From positions 1 to 64,000 of the forward strand of contig DJJR01000036.1 in assembly GCA_002434245.1 (NCBI GenBank): DNA of 64,000 nucleotides. The letters run 5' to 3'. Positions 44,882-54,441 of this stretch are shown here, piece by piece. Both the position numbers and the translations under genes were made by a program. Every line of letters starts with the position of its first letter. Position 1 is the stretch's first letter. The stretch is from Pelosinus fermentans. GTDB taxonomy: Bacteria > Bacillota > Negativicutes > DSM-13327. The notes under the pieces were generated by a model that was given only the letters and a program-made list of their open reading frames with translations, was not told the origin of the DNA and did not search any database.

Positions 44882-44904
44882 TGGCTGTCACATTGTGATA
44901 GCCA
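44882..44904 (+). terminator. Hairpin after era
   Basis: TGGCTGTCACA pairs with TGTGATAGCCA (one G-U) and is followed by TTCTTTATT. It probably ends the pgpH-era operon. The rest of the 287-base gap to the next gene shows nothing definite. Confidence 0.6.
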
Positions 44905-45128
44905 TTCTTTATTGACCGAAATGCTACAAGATGGTATCATTTGTAAAGAAGGTGAAATCGGTCTTTATGTTGGAAGGGGTTAATATTATTATGACAATTT
45001 GGGTTATAATAAATTAAGGGATAAATCATTGAACGTTTTCTAGTTAGATAAATTGTTTTTTCCATGTTATATTGCAAGAATTGCATAGGAAGCATTAAGA
45101 CTAGTTTTCACTGCCGAACCGTAATATT

Positions 45129-46478
45129 TTGAGGGAGAGATGCGCTATCGAGTCGCCTTTATATAGCTCGCTAAGTTTATTGGCAGCTTTTTTATTGGTT
45201 TTACTAAATGGTTTTTTTGTAGTTGCAGAATTTTCTTTGGTGAAGATTCGTAAAACTCGTATAGAAGAATTAGTACAGCAAGGGAATTCACGAGCTGAAC
45301 TAGCATTAAAAATTATATCTTCGTTAGATACGTATCTAAGCGCAATTCAATTGGGGATTACACTTGCTTCATTGGCTTTAGGTTGGATTGGGGAACCTGC
45401 CATGTCCTCTATTTTACAGCCTTTAATATTTGCCTATTTACCAGGATCACAATTAGTATTACACACCATAACAGTTGCTATTGGATTTACTATTATTACT
45501 TTGCTGCATGTAGTGATCGGTGAATTGATTCCGAAGTCACTGGCTATTCAAAAAGCGGAAAGCATGCTGCTTTGGGTAGTATGGCCATTATATATATTCC
45601 ATAAAATCGGTTATCCTGTGATTACGCTGTTTGATCATACTGCTTGGTTTTTCCTGAAACTTTTAGGTGTCAAGCCAACGAGTGAATCTGACTTAGCTCA
45701 TTCGGAAGAAGAACTAAGGATGATTGTTAGCGCCAGCCACCGAGGCGGGGTACTAGATCAAATGGAAAGCGATCTTCTAGATAATGTTTTTGATTTTGCT
45801 GATCGTTTAGCACGTGAGGTTATGGTACCTCGTCAAGATATTGTTTGTTTATTTGCAGATGACTCATACGAAGAAAACATAAAAGTAGTCCGTGAAACGC
45901 ATCATACTCGTTTTCCATTATGTTTAGAAGATAAAGATCATATTATGGGCATGATCCATCTTAGAGATCTAATGGACTTCGATCTTTGCAATACAGAGCA
46001 AAAAGATTTAACAACGATTATGAGGGAAATATTGGTAATTCCCGAAGGCATGTCAGTAGCTAAAATCTTACAGATGATGCGGCGCAAGCGTATTCATCTT
46101 GCGGTTGTGGTTGATGAATACGGCGGTACTGCGGGACTTGTTGCCATGGAAGATATTATTGAAGAAATCGTTGGTGATATTAAAGATGAGCACGATGAAT
46201 TGATTCAACCAGAAATTCAACGTATGCCTGATAATACCTATGAATTTGATGGCAGAGTATTGTTAGAGGATGTAGCGGATTTATTAAATATTCGTTTGGA
46301 AGAACATGAAGAGGATACCATTGGCGGATATATATTTGGCGTATTAGGGCGTCGTCCTGAGATTGGGGATGAGGTAACAATTGGTGAATATAGCTTCATT
46401 CTGCTGCAAGTCAATGGTTTTCGTGTAGTTCGGGTAAAAGCTCTGCCTCTACCTAAAATGGATGAGAGTGAAGCTTAG
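45129..46478 (+). CDS. CNNM/CorC (HlyC-family) membrane protein
   Basis: A 449-residue membrane protein with an N-terminal CNNM (DUF21) transmembrane domain (about 12-200, LLNGFFVVAEFSLVKIRKTR). A cytoplasmic CBS pair (about 215-345, VMVPRQDIVCL, VVVDEYGGTAGLVAMEDI) and a CorC-associated C-terminal domain follow. Relatives take part in magnesium or cobalt efflux or ion sensing. The start is uncertain: TTG at 45129 overlaps the GAGGGAGAG ribosome-binding site and no better ATG or GTG exists nearby. It is inserted between era and yqzL. Confidence 0.92.
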   Translation: MRERCAIESPLYSSLSLLAAFLLVLLNGFFVVAEFSLVKIRKTRIEELVQQGNSRAELALKIISSLDTYLSAIQLGITLASLALGWIGEPAMSSILQPLIFAYLPGSQLVLHTITVAIGFTIITLLHVVIGELIPKSLAIQKAESMLLWVVWPLYIFHKIGYPVITLFDHTAWFFLKLLGVKPTSESDLAHSEEELRMIVSASHRGGVLDQMESDLLDNVFDFADRLAREVMVPRQDIVCLFADDSYEENIKVVRETHHTRFPLCLEDKDHIMGMIHLRDLMDFDLCNTEQKDLTTIMREILVIPEGMSVAKILQMMRRKRIHLAVVVDEYGGTAGLVAMEDIIEEIVGDIKDEHDELIQPEIQRMPDNTYEFDGRVLLEDVADLLNIRLEEHEEDTIGGYIFGVLGRRPEIGDEVTIGEYSFILLQVNGFRVVRVKALPLPKMDESEA

Positions 46479-46568
46479 CTATAAAAGAAGATACTATAGG
46501 AAGGAGGTTTATAAGGCGAGAAGTTGGAAGGGCGTATCAAAAAAATATGTGCGAAGGGATGATGTCAA

Positions 46569-46700
46569 GTGTTGTTACGGGATTTAATGTGGGAAGTTTT
46601 CCAAAGCACCGGACAAATTGAAGCATATTTGATCTATCGTTCATGCACTGAATCTAACGTGATACCTGAAACACCACCAGTTACTAAGATCGGCTTATAA
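46569..46700 (+). CDS. yqzL: YqzL family small protein
   Basis: A 43-residue protein starting at GTG, with AAGGGA nine bases upstream. The sequence LRDLMWEVFQSTGQIEAYL matches the YqzL pattern (W-x-x-F-x-x-T-G-x-I-x-x-Y-L). In Bacillus yqzL lies between era and recO; here it sits just before recO, which supports the call. The function is unknown. It is easily missed because of its size. A strong AAGGAGG at 46501-46507 upstream has no obvious start codon of its own. Confidence 0.88.
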   Translation: MLLRDLMWEVFQSTGQIEAYLIYRSCTESNVIPETPPVTKIGL

Positions 46701-46810
46701 TCTCTTGGAATTAAAATCTTATAGCTTTAAACAAAATAGGGGCGTAAGCATTGTGAACGCCTCTTACATATTCAAATTATATTTTAGGCAGTAGGTTAAT
46801 TGAGGGAAAT

Positions 46811-47563
46811 ATGGCACAATATCAAACAGAAGCCATCTTGGTTGCAGCACGTGATTGGGGTGAAGCGGATAAGATGGTAACTTTATTTTCTCGGGAGCAT
46901 GGTAAGATTATTGCTTTTGCCAATGGAGCTAGGCGGCCTAAGAGCCCCTTAGCTGGTGGCATGCAGCTTTTTACTCATATGGATGTAAGGGTGGTTTCGG
47001 GGAAAAACTATGATTCTGTGAAGCAATGTGAGATGAAAAATTCTTTTCGTCAAGTACAAGAGGATTTTAACTGTATGGCTTATGGTACATTTATTGCAGA
47101 ACTAGTAGCAGAACTTTGTCCGGAAAAGCAGCCTGAACCTCAAGTATTTGATTTGTTATTAGAAGTATTAAAAATACTTCCTATGCGTAATCCGCGAATG
47201 GTAGCCCTGGCTTGGGCTTGGCAAATGCTATTTATTATGGGATATTATCCTGACTTTAAGCAATGTGTTATTTGTGGACAGGCCTTAGTATTACCTGGTT
47301 ATTTTTGTTTTTTAAATGGAGGCTGCATCTGCTCGAATTGTAACCATGGGAATCTGCCAGAAGTGAATGGAAAAATAGTTGATTTTATTGATTGTTTATT
47401 ACATGTCAACTGGAAAAATCCAGTTGAATTTACTGTAAGTGGCGCAGTTTTAATGCAAACAGAGAAAATCTTGATGGAGTATTTGACGCAATGTTTGGAC
47501 AAGCCACTTAAATCTATGAAGTTTATAAAGCAAGTTGCTGATGTAATGCAAAATGAAAAATGA
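46811..47563 (+). CDS. recO: DNA repair protein RecO
   Basis: Recombination mediator that helps RecA load on SSB-coated DNA in the RecFOR pathway. The 250 residues show the N-terminal OB fold (YQTEAILVAARDWGEADKMV) and the C-terminal helical domain with a zinc site. The zinc-site cysteines are C-x2-C in CVICG and C-x2-C in CSNC, near residues 157-178. It follows yqzL as in Bacillus. Confidence 0.95.
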   Translation: MAQYQTEAILVAARDWGEADKMVTLFSREHGKIIAFANGARRPKSPLAGGMQLFTHMDVRVVSGKNYDSVKQCEMKNSFRQVQEDFNCMAYGTFIAELVAELCPEKQPEPQVFDLLLEVLKILPMRNPRMVALAWAWQMLFIMGYYPDFKQCVICGQALVLPGYFCFLNGGCICSNCNHGNLPEVNGKIVDFIDCLLHVNWKNPVEFTVSGAVLMQTEKILMEYLTQCLDKPLKSMKFIKQVADVMQNEK

Positions 47564-47670
47564 GAGCAGCTAAAAGTTGTTGCCAGAATAATGTAATAAA
47601 CTGGAGTTTTTGAATAAGGATTATCACTATTGGAAATAATAACAAAAACATTTCTTAGGAGGATTTCATT

Positions 47671-48129
47671 ATGGAAGAAATAACATTAGAAAAAATTGAT
47701 ATTATACGTGGACGTACGGGGCTTTCCTATCGAGAGGCTAAAGAAGCATTAGAGCGGAATCAAGGAATTTTACTTGATACGTTAATCGAATTAGATGAGA
47801 AAAAAGAAACAAACTGGACAGAAGGGTTTTCTGTACGATCGGGAGAAGTGATTGACAAGGTAAAGGCTCTTATCCATGAAGGTAATGTTAATAAAATTAG
47901 TATAAAGAGTGAAGGACGTACCTTAGTTGAAATTCCTGTAACACTTGGCGCTCTGGGAGCTGTAGTGTTACCGCAAATTGCAGCATTAGGAGTATTGATA
48001 GCAATGTTTAAACGGTGCAGTATCGAAGTTGTGCGCAATGATGGCAGCACTACAGAGACGACAATATCAGATGATGATACAGCCGTTGATGAAGAAAAGA
48101 ATGATTTTCATAAAAATAGTGGACTTTAG
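47671..48129 (+). CDS. UBA-like/DUF4342 protein
   Basis: A 152-residue protein with an N-terminal UBA-like helical domain (about 5-45, GRTGLSYREAKEALERN) and a DUF4342 domain (about 58-125) with a hydrophobic stretch (VTLGALGAVVLPQIAALGVLIAMF). An acidic tail follows. The function is not known to me. The ATG lies behind AGGAGG. It is a single gene between recO and the glycine T-box. Confidence 0.82.
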   Translation: MEEITLEKIDIIRGRTGLSYREAKEALERNQGILLDTLIELDEKKETNWTEGFSVRSGEVIDKVKALIHEGNVNKISIKSEGRTLVEIPVTLGALGAVVLPQIAALGVLIAMFKRCSIEVVRNDGSTTETTISDDDTAVDEEKNDFHKNSGL

Positions 48130-48145
48130 ACGCTGCTATATACCA

Positions 48146-48174
48146 TTGACAATATAAATAACTTTTGTTATGAT
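48146..48174 (+). promoter_or_regulatory. Promoter of the glyQS leader
   Basis: TTGACA (48146-48151), 17-base spacer, TATGAT (48169-48174), directly upstream of the T-box leader. Confidence 0.85.
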
Positions 48175-48184
48175 TTTAACTAAA

Positions 48185-48445
48185 TTAAGGCAATGAAGGA
48201 AAAAAGTAGCCTGGTGTTTTTTAGCGAGTCAGGGATGGTGCAAGCTTGGCAATGTAATAGGTGAAAGGCATTCCTAAGCCGTAAGAGGAAATTCTGCACA
48301 TGCGCTCAATGGAGCCTTTTTTGTGGAAGAGTAAAACTTGCTATAACTTAAGGTGGATCATGTTTTCATGGTCAATCAGGGTGGAACCGCGGGAAAACCT
48401 CTCGTCCCTGTAACGATATGTTACTGTGGACAGGGAGGTTTTTAT
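48185..48445 (+). ncRNA. T-box leader of glyQS (glycine specific)
   Basis: The conserved T-box AGGGTGGAACCGCGG lies at 48378-48392. A terminator follows: AACCT..CCCTG pairs with CAGGGAGGTT and a T-run ends near 48445. GGC at 48267-48269 in GTGAAAGGCATTCC is a plausible glycine specifier, but I could not fold stem I fully. The leader should sense uncharged tRNA-Gly. Confidence 0.92.
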
Positions 48446-48556
48446 TTGTAAACAAGCAGTCGCATACGTTTTATTTGCATCAGCAAGGTGAGGATTGCAT
48501 CTTGGCAGAAACTTGATGTAGATTAAGTTTTTACTATTAAAGGAGGCGTATTATTA

Positions 48557-49432
48557 GTGACTTTTCAAGAGATTATTTTGACACTGCAAAATTTTTGGGC
48601 TGGGCAAAAATGTATTTTAATGCAACCGTATGATGTGGAAAAGGGTGCAGGTACAATGAATCCTGCTACTTTTTTACGAGCTTTAGGACCAGAACCTTGG
48701 AATGTTGCATATGTGGAACCTTCGCGTCGTCCTGCAGATGGACGTTATGGAGATAATCCTAATCGTTTGTTGCAGCATCATCAATTTCAAGTTATTATGA
48801 AACCTTCACCTGCAAATATTCAAGAACTTTATTTAGAAAGTTTGGTAGGTTTAGGAATTGATCCCAGTCAGCATGATATTCGTTTTGTTGAAGATAACTG
48901 GGAATCTCCAACCTTAGGGGCATGGGGACTTGGCTGGGAAGTATGGTTAGATGGTATGGAAATTACCCAATTTACTTATTTCCAGCAAGTTGGCAGTATT
49001 GATGTAAAACCTGTTTCTGTGGAAATTACCTATGGTTTAGAGCGTTTGGCAATGTATATTCAAGGAAAAGAGAACGTGTATGAGCTAGAATGGGTAGACG
49101 GCATTACCTATGGCGATGTGTTTCACCGTAATGAAGTAGAACAATCTCATTATAATTTTGAAATTGCTGATACGGATTTACTGTTCCAGTTATTTGATAT
49201 GTATGAAAAAGAAGCCATCCGAGTCATTGAAGCAGGTTATGTATTACCCGCCTATGATTATGTGTTAAAATGCTCTCATACTTTTAATCTATTAGATGCC
49301 CGTGGTGCGATTAGTGTTAGTGAACGTACCGGTTTTATTGGAAGAGTTCGTAATATGGCGAGATTATGCGCACAAGGCTATTTAGAACAACGAGAAAAAC
49401 TAGGCTTTCCCTTGCTTAAGGAGGGTAAATAA
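48557..49432 (+). CDS. glyQ: Glycyl-tRNA synthetase alpha subunit
   Basis: Catalytic subunit of the heterotetrameric bacterial glycyl-tRNA synthetase. The 291 residues match the family, with [40 protein letters not shown] residues and [19 protein letters not shown]. The GTG start follows AAAGGAGG. It is two bases from glyS and controlled by the T-box leader. Confidence 0.98.
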   Translation: MTFQEIILTLQNFWAGQKCILMQPYDVEKGAGTMNPATFLRALGPEPWNVAYVEPSRRPADGRYGDNPNRLLQHHQFQVIMKPSPANIQELYLESLVGLGIDPSQHDIRFVEDNWESPTLGAWGLGWEVWLDGMEITQFTYFQQVGSIDVKPVSVEITYGLERLAMYIQGKENVYELEWVDGITYGDVFHRNEVEQSHYNFEIADTDLLFQLFDMYEKEAIRVIEAGYVLPAYDYVLKCSHTFNLLDARGAISVSERTGFIGRVRNMARLCAQGYLEQREKLGFPLLKEGK

Positions 49433-49434
49433 TT

Positions 49435-51495
49435 ATGGCAAAAGATTTATTATTTGAAATTGGTACGGAAGAAATTCCTGCAAGATTTATGGCAGGCGCT
49501 TTAAGCCAACTTGAGAATATTGCTAGAAATAAATTTGATGAACTTAGAGTTGGCTATAGAGATATTCAAGTGCTCGGGACTCCTCGACGATTAGCATTAA
49601 TTGTGAGAGATGTAGTAGAAGAACAAGCAGATAAGAATAGTGAAAATAAAGGCCCTTCTATAAAGATTGCATTTGATGCAAATCATCTGCCAACAAAAGC
49701 TGCTCAAGGATTTGCACGGGGGCAAGGTGTTGATCCAGCTGATTTGGTAGTAAAAGATGGATATGTTTACGCTCTTGTGCATGAGGTGGGCAAACCTGTT
49801 GTAAACTTGCTGCCTGAGATCTTAAGCAATATTATCGATAGTCTCAATTTTCCTAAGAATATGCGATGGGCTGACTTTGATAGAAAGTTTGTCAGGCCTA
49901 TCCGTTGGATAGTAGCACTTTTTGGTAGTGAGGTTATTCCTTTTACCATTGAAAAAGTAGCAACGGGGAATGTGACTCGCGGTCATCGTTTTTTAAGTAA
50001 AGGCGAATTAATCGTAATTTCTGTGGATGATTATTTTACTGTATTGCAAGAAAACTACGTTATGGTAAATCAAGAAGAGCGACGTAGCGTGATTCGTGAG
50101 CAAGTTCAGGAAATTGCTCTAAGCCAAGGTGGTACTGCTACTATTGATGAAGATTTATTAGAAGAAGTAATATATCTTGTGGAATATCCGACAGCTCTTT
50201 GCGGACGATTTGAAGAAAAATATTTATCATTACCTCCAGAAGCTGTTATTACGCCTATGCGGGAGCATCAGCGGTATTTTCCTGTAGTCTCAAAAGATGG
50301 AAAGCTTTTACCTGTATTTATCACGGTACGCAATGGTGCCGCTGAGCATATTGATATTGTTCGTCATGGTAATGAAAGAGTGCTCAAAGCAAGATTAGCC
50401 GACGCTCAGTTCTTTTTTGAGGAAGATAAGAAGATAAAACTAATTGATCGCTTAGATAAACTTAAGACGATCGTTTTTCAAGAGGGATTAGGCACTGTTT
50501 ATGATAAAACCATACGTATTGAGCATCTCGCGTTAGCGATTGCAAAATTTATTGGTGCTGAAAATGTAAATAGGATTATTGAACGAAGTGCCAAACTTGC
50601 TAAGGCTGATTTGGTAACAGGGATGGTTTGCGAGTTTACCGAACTGCAAGGAACTATGGGAAAAGAATATGCATTGTTAAATGGAGAACAACCTGAAGTA
50701 GCTCAAGCAATATTTGAACACTATTTACCCCGTTTCGCTGGTGATATTTTGCCGGAGAGTGTAGCAGGAAAAATGATTAGTATTGCTGACAAACTGGATA
50801 ATATCGTAGCGACTTTCAGTCGTGGTTTAATACCAACGGGTTCTCAAGATCCTTATGCATTAAGACGCCAGGCATTAGGAATTGTTAATATCTTAATTGA
50901 TAGTAGCTATCATGTTTCGATGAATGCTATGCTTGTTCAAACTATGGATTTGTTGGGTATTGTTCCAGAAAATCGTGAGAAGTTGCTCATAGAAATTCAG
51001 GAATTTTTCCGCTTACGAATTAAGAATGTTTTGGCGGATGAAAATATTCGTTATGATTTTGTTGATGCTGTAATGGGTATTAGCGTAGATGATGTATATG
51101 ATACTTGGCTGAGAGCTAAAGCTATGGCAAATGATGGCGGCAGCGTCGAAATGCAAAAGGCTGTGCAAGCATTTACTCGAGTTGGTAATTTAGTCAAAAA
51201 TGTTACAGAAGTTCAGGCAATTGATGAAAGTTTATTTACAGTAGATGAGGAACGCGCTCTCTATTTTGCCTATAAAGATGCATATGAAGACATTCAAAGT
51301 ATGACAGAAAGAAATGACTATTGCGGTATACTCAAGGCAATGATCAAAATGACTGAGCCAATTGATGCGTTTTTTGGTACAGTCATGGTTATGGTTGAAG
51401 ATATAGCAGTAAAAAATAATCGTTTGGCGTTACTCAAAAGAATTACAGATCTTACTACGAATGTAGCAGATTTAAGTAAAATTGTAGCTTTGTAA
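49435..51495 (+). CDS. glyS: Glycyl-tRNA synthetase beta subunit
   Basis: Beta subunit that binds tRNA-Gly and completes the alpha2-beta2 enzyme. The 686 residues match the family, starting KDLLFEIGTEEIPARFM. It contains the SKGELIVI region, an HD-like domain (about 370-560, MGKEYALLNGE) and the C-terminal anticodon-binding DALR-type domain. It follows glyQ with a two-base gap and ends at a terminator. Confidence 0.98.
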   Translation: MAKDLLFEIGTEEIPARFMAGALSQLENIARNKFDELRVGYRDIQVLGTPRRLALIVRDVVEEQADKNSENKGPSIKIAFDANHLPTKAAQGFARGQGVDPADLVVKDGYVYALVHEVGKPVVNLLPEILSNIIDSLNFPKNMRWADFDRKFVRPIRWIVALFGSEVIPFTIEKVATGNVTRGHRFLSKGELIVISVDDYFTVLQENYVMVNQEERRSVIREQVQEIALSQGGTATIDEDLLEEVIYLVEYPTALCGRFEEKYLSLPPEAVITPMREHQRYFPVVSKDGKLLPVFITVRNGAAEHIDIVRHGNERVLKARLADAQFFFEEDKKIKLIDRLDKLKTIVFQEGLGTVYDKTIRIEHLALAIAKFIGAENVNRIIERSAKLAKADLVTGMVCEFTELQGTMGKEYALLNGEQPEVAQAIFEHYLPRFAGDILPESVAGKMISIADKLDNIVATFSRGLIPTGSQDPYALRRQALGIVNILIDSSYHVSMNAMLVQTMDLLGIVPENREKLLIEIQEFFRLRIKNVLADENIRYDFVDAVMGISVDDVYDTWLRAKAMANDGGSVEMQKAVQAFTRVGNLVKNVTEVQAIDESLFTVDEERALYFAYKDAYEDIQSMTERNDYCGILKAMIKMTEPIDAFFGTVMVMVEDIAVKNNRLALLKRITDLTTNVADLSKIVAL

Positions 51496-51506
51496 ATTAT
51501 ATAAGA

Positions 51507-51537
51507 AAGAGCCTGTACAATGGATGCAGGCTTTTTT
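51507..51537 (+). terminator. Terminator after glyS
   Basis: AGCCTG pairs with CAGGCT across an 11-base loop and is followed by seven T. Confidence 0.82.
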
Positions 51538-51700
51538 TATACTTTGAACATGTAATAATTATCTGTGTTTATTGGCAGAATGTTATAAAGAGAGTCTTTT
51601 AGAAGAGGATTTCGTATGATTTTAACGTATTATATAAATTGGAGCTGGCTTTTTATTAAAATAAATATACAATTGAACTATATGTATAGGAGGGAGCATC

Positions 51701-52549
51701 ATAGCTAAATCATCAGTAATTTATGCTTTATCGGATTCTATTGGTGAAACGGCGGAAATGATAGCTAGAGCCACAGCAAGTCAATTTAAAGCTGGAGCGT
51801 TTGAAATTATTCGTATTCCGTATATTAATAGTACCATTCAAATTGAAAGAATTTTAGAAGATGCAGCAAATTATACCAGTGTGATTTGTCATACCATTGT
51901 AGGACGTGAATTAAGAGAAGCATTATTGGAACAGGCACAACGTTATAATATTCCTACGATTGATATAATGGGCCCCATGATTGATGCTGTACAGCATCAA
52001 TCAGGATTGATTCCGCAATTAAAGCCAGGATTGGTTCATACTTTAGATCAAGCTTACTTTAAACGGGTCGCAGCAATTGAATTTGCGGTAAAATATGATG
52101 ATGGAAAAAATCCCGACGGTATATTAAAAGCCGATGTGGTACTTGTTGGAGTATCGCGTACCTCAAAGACACCCTTGAGCATGTATCTGGCTCATAAAGA
52201 ATTGCGGGTTGCTAATGTGCCGATGGTGCCTGAAGTGGCTCCACCAAAAGAATTATTTGAAATTCCTACCGAAAAAATTGTCGGTTTAATTATTGATCCT
52301 GCCAAATTAAATAATATTCGGGCCGAGCGACTGCGTTCTATGGGATTAGACCCAGAATCCTGTTATGCTGATTCTGCACGAATTAAAGAGGAAGTAGAAT
52401 ATGCCAAAAGCATTATGCATACATTAAACTGTCCTATTATTGATGTGTCAAATAAGGCTATTGAGGAAACTGCAAATAAAATTTTGGAATTGATCTGTAG
52501 TAAAAAACAAAATAATATTTATAGTGCGGATTATTGCTCACAAGTATAA
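51701..52549 (+). CDS. ppsR: PPDK regulatory kinase/phosphorylase (PpsR family)
   Basis: Bifunctional regulator (DUF299) that inactivates and reactivates pyruvate phosphate dikinase by ADP-dependent threonine phosphorylation. The conserved N-terminal stretch IYALSDSIGETAEM is encoded only if translation begins upstream of the first ATG (51758). The frame has a TGA at 51674 and no ATG, GTG or TTG before that stretch. The best-placed codon is ATA at 51701, seven bases after AGGAGG, giving 282 residues, near the family length. The nucleotide-binding loop GVSRTSKT lies near residue 150. Either an AUA start is used or one base is wrong. Confidence 0.85.
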   Translation: MAKSSVIYALSDSIGETAEMIARATASQFKAGAFEIIRIPYINSTIQIERILEDAANYTSVICHTIVGRELREALLEQAQRYNIPTIDIMGPMIDAVQHQSGLIPQLKPGLVHTLDQAYFKRVAAIEFAVKYDDGKNPDGILKADVVLVGVSRTSKTPLSMYLAHKELRVANVPMVPEVAPPKELFEIPTEKIVGLIIDPAKLNNIRAERLRSMGLDPESCYADSARIKEEVEYAKSIMHTLNCPIIDVSNKAIEETANKILELICSKKQNNIYSADYCSQV

Positions 52550-52580
52550 AAAAGCCTCCGGAAAATCCGGAGGCTTTTTT
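52549..52580. terminator. Bidirectional terminator between ppsR and the LptA-like gene
   Basis: AGCCTCCGG pairs with CCGGAGGCT around AAAAT, with T-runs on one strand and A-runs on the other. It serves both converging genes. Confidence 0.92.
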
Positions 52581-52582
52581 TC

Positions 52583-53059
52583 TTATAAGAATGTGTCGGT
52601 TGTTATGTTATATTTTGCTGTATCTGCCGACCAGCAATTACCATTTTGTTCAATTTGTACATTATTACTAAAAAGTGCATTTTTCTCTCGCCAGTTGTAA
52701 TCGACGTGATTCGCTGTAACATTTAAATTTGTGCGAGTAAAATGTACGTTTCCTTCGACAATAGCCCGATCTTGGGCACCATATACATAGACACTATCTG
52801 CAGTGAATAAAATATCATCTTGCTTTACTGTAATATTGCCGCTTCCCCAAACTTCTAATGATCCCATATTAACTTTAGCTTGATCTGCAGTAATTACACG
52901 GTTTTTAACTTGTATGTATACATTTCCATTTAATACATATAAACCGGTATTAATATCAAAATATTGCTGATCTGCTGTAATAGTAGGTTTGGCAGCGAGA
53001 GTAGTTGCTGTAAATAGCAGCATAAACAGTAAAGTGAATATGAAAGTTTTAGTTTTCAT
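52583..53059 (-). CDS. LptA/OstA-like periplasmic protein
   Basis: A 158-residue exported protein. A signal peptide (about 1-23, ending TLAAK) is followed by a beta-jellyroll of the OstA/LptA type with repeated strands (ITADQQYFDINTGLYVLNGN, VITADQAKV, FTADSVYV, NVTANHVDYN). LptA bridges carry lipopolysaccharide across the periplasm, so its presence points to an outer membrane. It stands alone on the minus strand between ppsR and dgt, away from other lpt genes. The ATG follows GGAGAGGAG. It could be one of several OstA paralogues rather than LptA itself. Confidence 0.85.
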   Translation of the reverse strand: MKTKTFIFTLLFMLLFTATTLAAKPTITADQQYFDINTGLYVLNGNVYIQVKNRVITADQAKVNMGSLEVWGSGNITVKQDDILFTADSVYVYGAQDRAIVEGNVHFTRTNLNVTANHVDYNWREKNALFSNNVQIEQNGNCWSADTAKYNITTDTFL

Positions 53060-53266
53060 AATAATCTCCTCTCCGTATAAGTAAAGCCTATAAACAAATC
53101 TTTAATTATATTATAACAGATTTTGCAGGAAAATGGAGGTGTAAATGCTTGGTATGCTGAAAAGAGTATGTATGATTCGTTCGTTACAAACTAGGTATAA
53201 TAATGAAGCAAACAATGCTTCTATCTTGATAATGAAGGTTAAGGAGTAAAATGCGGAGGCGATACT

Positions 53267-54262
53267 ATGAATATACGTGAACGTATTGAGGAGCAGGAAT
53301 ATAAAATACTATCATCCTTTGCTAGTAAAAGTAGGGAAGCAATACGAGATAAAGAAGAAGAGGTATGTGAGTTTCGAACCGCTTTCCAGCGTGATCGTGA
53401 TCGTCTTATCCATAGCAAGGCTTTTCGCCGATTAAAGCATAAAACCCAAGTTTATATTTCTCCTGGAGATCATTATCGCATGAGAATGACACATAGTTTA
53501 GAGGTCTCACAAATATCTCGAACCATTGCCCGGGGATTAATGTTAAATGAAGATTTAACTGAAGCTATTGCCCTGGGACATGACGTTGGTCACACTCCTT
53601 TTGGTCATGTTGGTGAGTACGCTTTGCGTGAAATTATTGGTCGTTACCATCATAATGAACAGAGTTTAAGAGTCGTAGAACATCTCGAACGAAATGGCAG
53701 AGGACTGAACTTAACATTAGAAGTTAAAGATGGCATATTAAATCATACAGGTTTAAATAAACCTTTTACCTTAGAAGGAAATATAGTACGTATTGGTGAT
53801 CGTATTGCTTATTTATGTCATGACTATGATGATGGTATTCGAGCAGGGATGATTAGAACGGTTGATTTACCAGAAAGGGTGGCAAAGACATTAGGGATAA
53901 ACCCGTCTAATATGATTACTGTCATGGTTTCTGATATGATTCGGGCATCTGAGGGACGTAATGAAATACATATCTCGGCTAAAGTTAAAAATGCCATGGA
54001 TGAATTTCGTGAGTTTATGTTTCAAAAAGTATATCATTCAGCAGATTTGGAGCCTGATCGCAAGAAGGCAAAATATATCATTCAAAAATTATATGAGTAC
54101 TTTACCCTTCACCCTGAAAGTTTACCACAGGAGTTTTTAGAACGTGAAAGTAGTTGGGGATTGGAGGTAACTATTGTTGATTACATTGCAGGTTTGACAG
54201 ATAGTTATGCCGTTCACTTGTTTGAAGAGTTATTTATTCCTGCAAAGTGGATTGCGCGATGA
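53267..54262 (+). CDS. dgt: dGTPase-like HD-domain phosphohydrolase
   Basis: HD-domain triphosphohydrolase of the Dgt type, which splits dNTPs to nucleosides and triphosphate. The 331 residues carry FRRLKHKTQVYISP and the metal residues in THSLEVSQISRT and ALGHDVGHTPFGHVGE (about 78-125). In Clostridia and Negativicutes this gene commonly precedes dnaG, as here. The ATG follows GCGGAGG. A regulatory nucleotide preference cannot be inferred. Confidence 0.92.
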   Translation: MNIRERIEEQEYKILSSFASKSREAIRDKEEEVCEFRTAFQRDRDRLIHSKAFRRLKHKTQVYISPGDHYRMRMTHSLEVSQISRTIARGLMLNEDLTEAIALGHDVGHTPFGHVGEYALREIIGRYHHNEQSLRVVEHLERNGRGLNLTLEVKDGILNHTGLNKPFTLEGNIVRIGDRIAYLCHDYDDGIRAGMIRTVDLPERVAKTLGINPSNMITVMVSDMIRASEGRNEIHISAKVKNAMDEFREFMFQKVYHSADLEPDRKKAKYIIQKLYEYFTLHPESLPQEFLERESSWGLEVTIVDYIAGLTDSYAVHLFEELFIPAKWIAR

Positions 54263-54441
54263 GTTATTAAGAAGAGATTCCAATTTATTATCAAAAAAAA
54301 TATTAGTTGTCAAGAGGGAAAAGAGGATATTTATAAGTTATATTGAATACTATTGTTTATGAAAGTAAAATGAATGGAGTTATGTCCTAATTTGGAGTTC
54401 ATTCTAAGATCTTCAATTAATAGTATGAAATAATAAGTACT

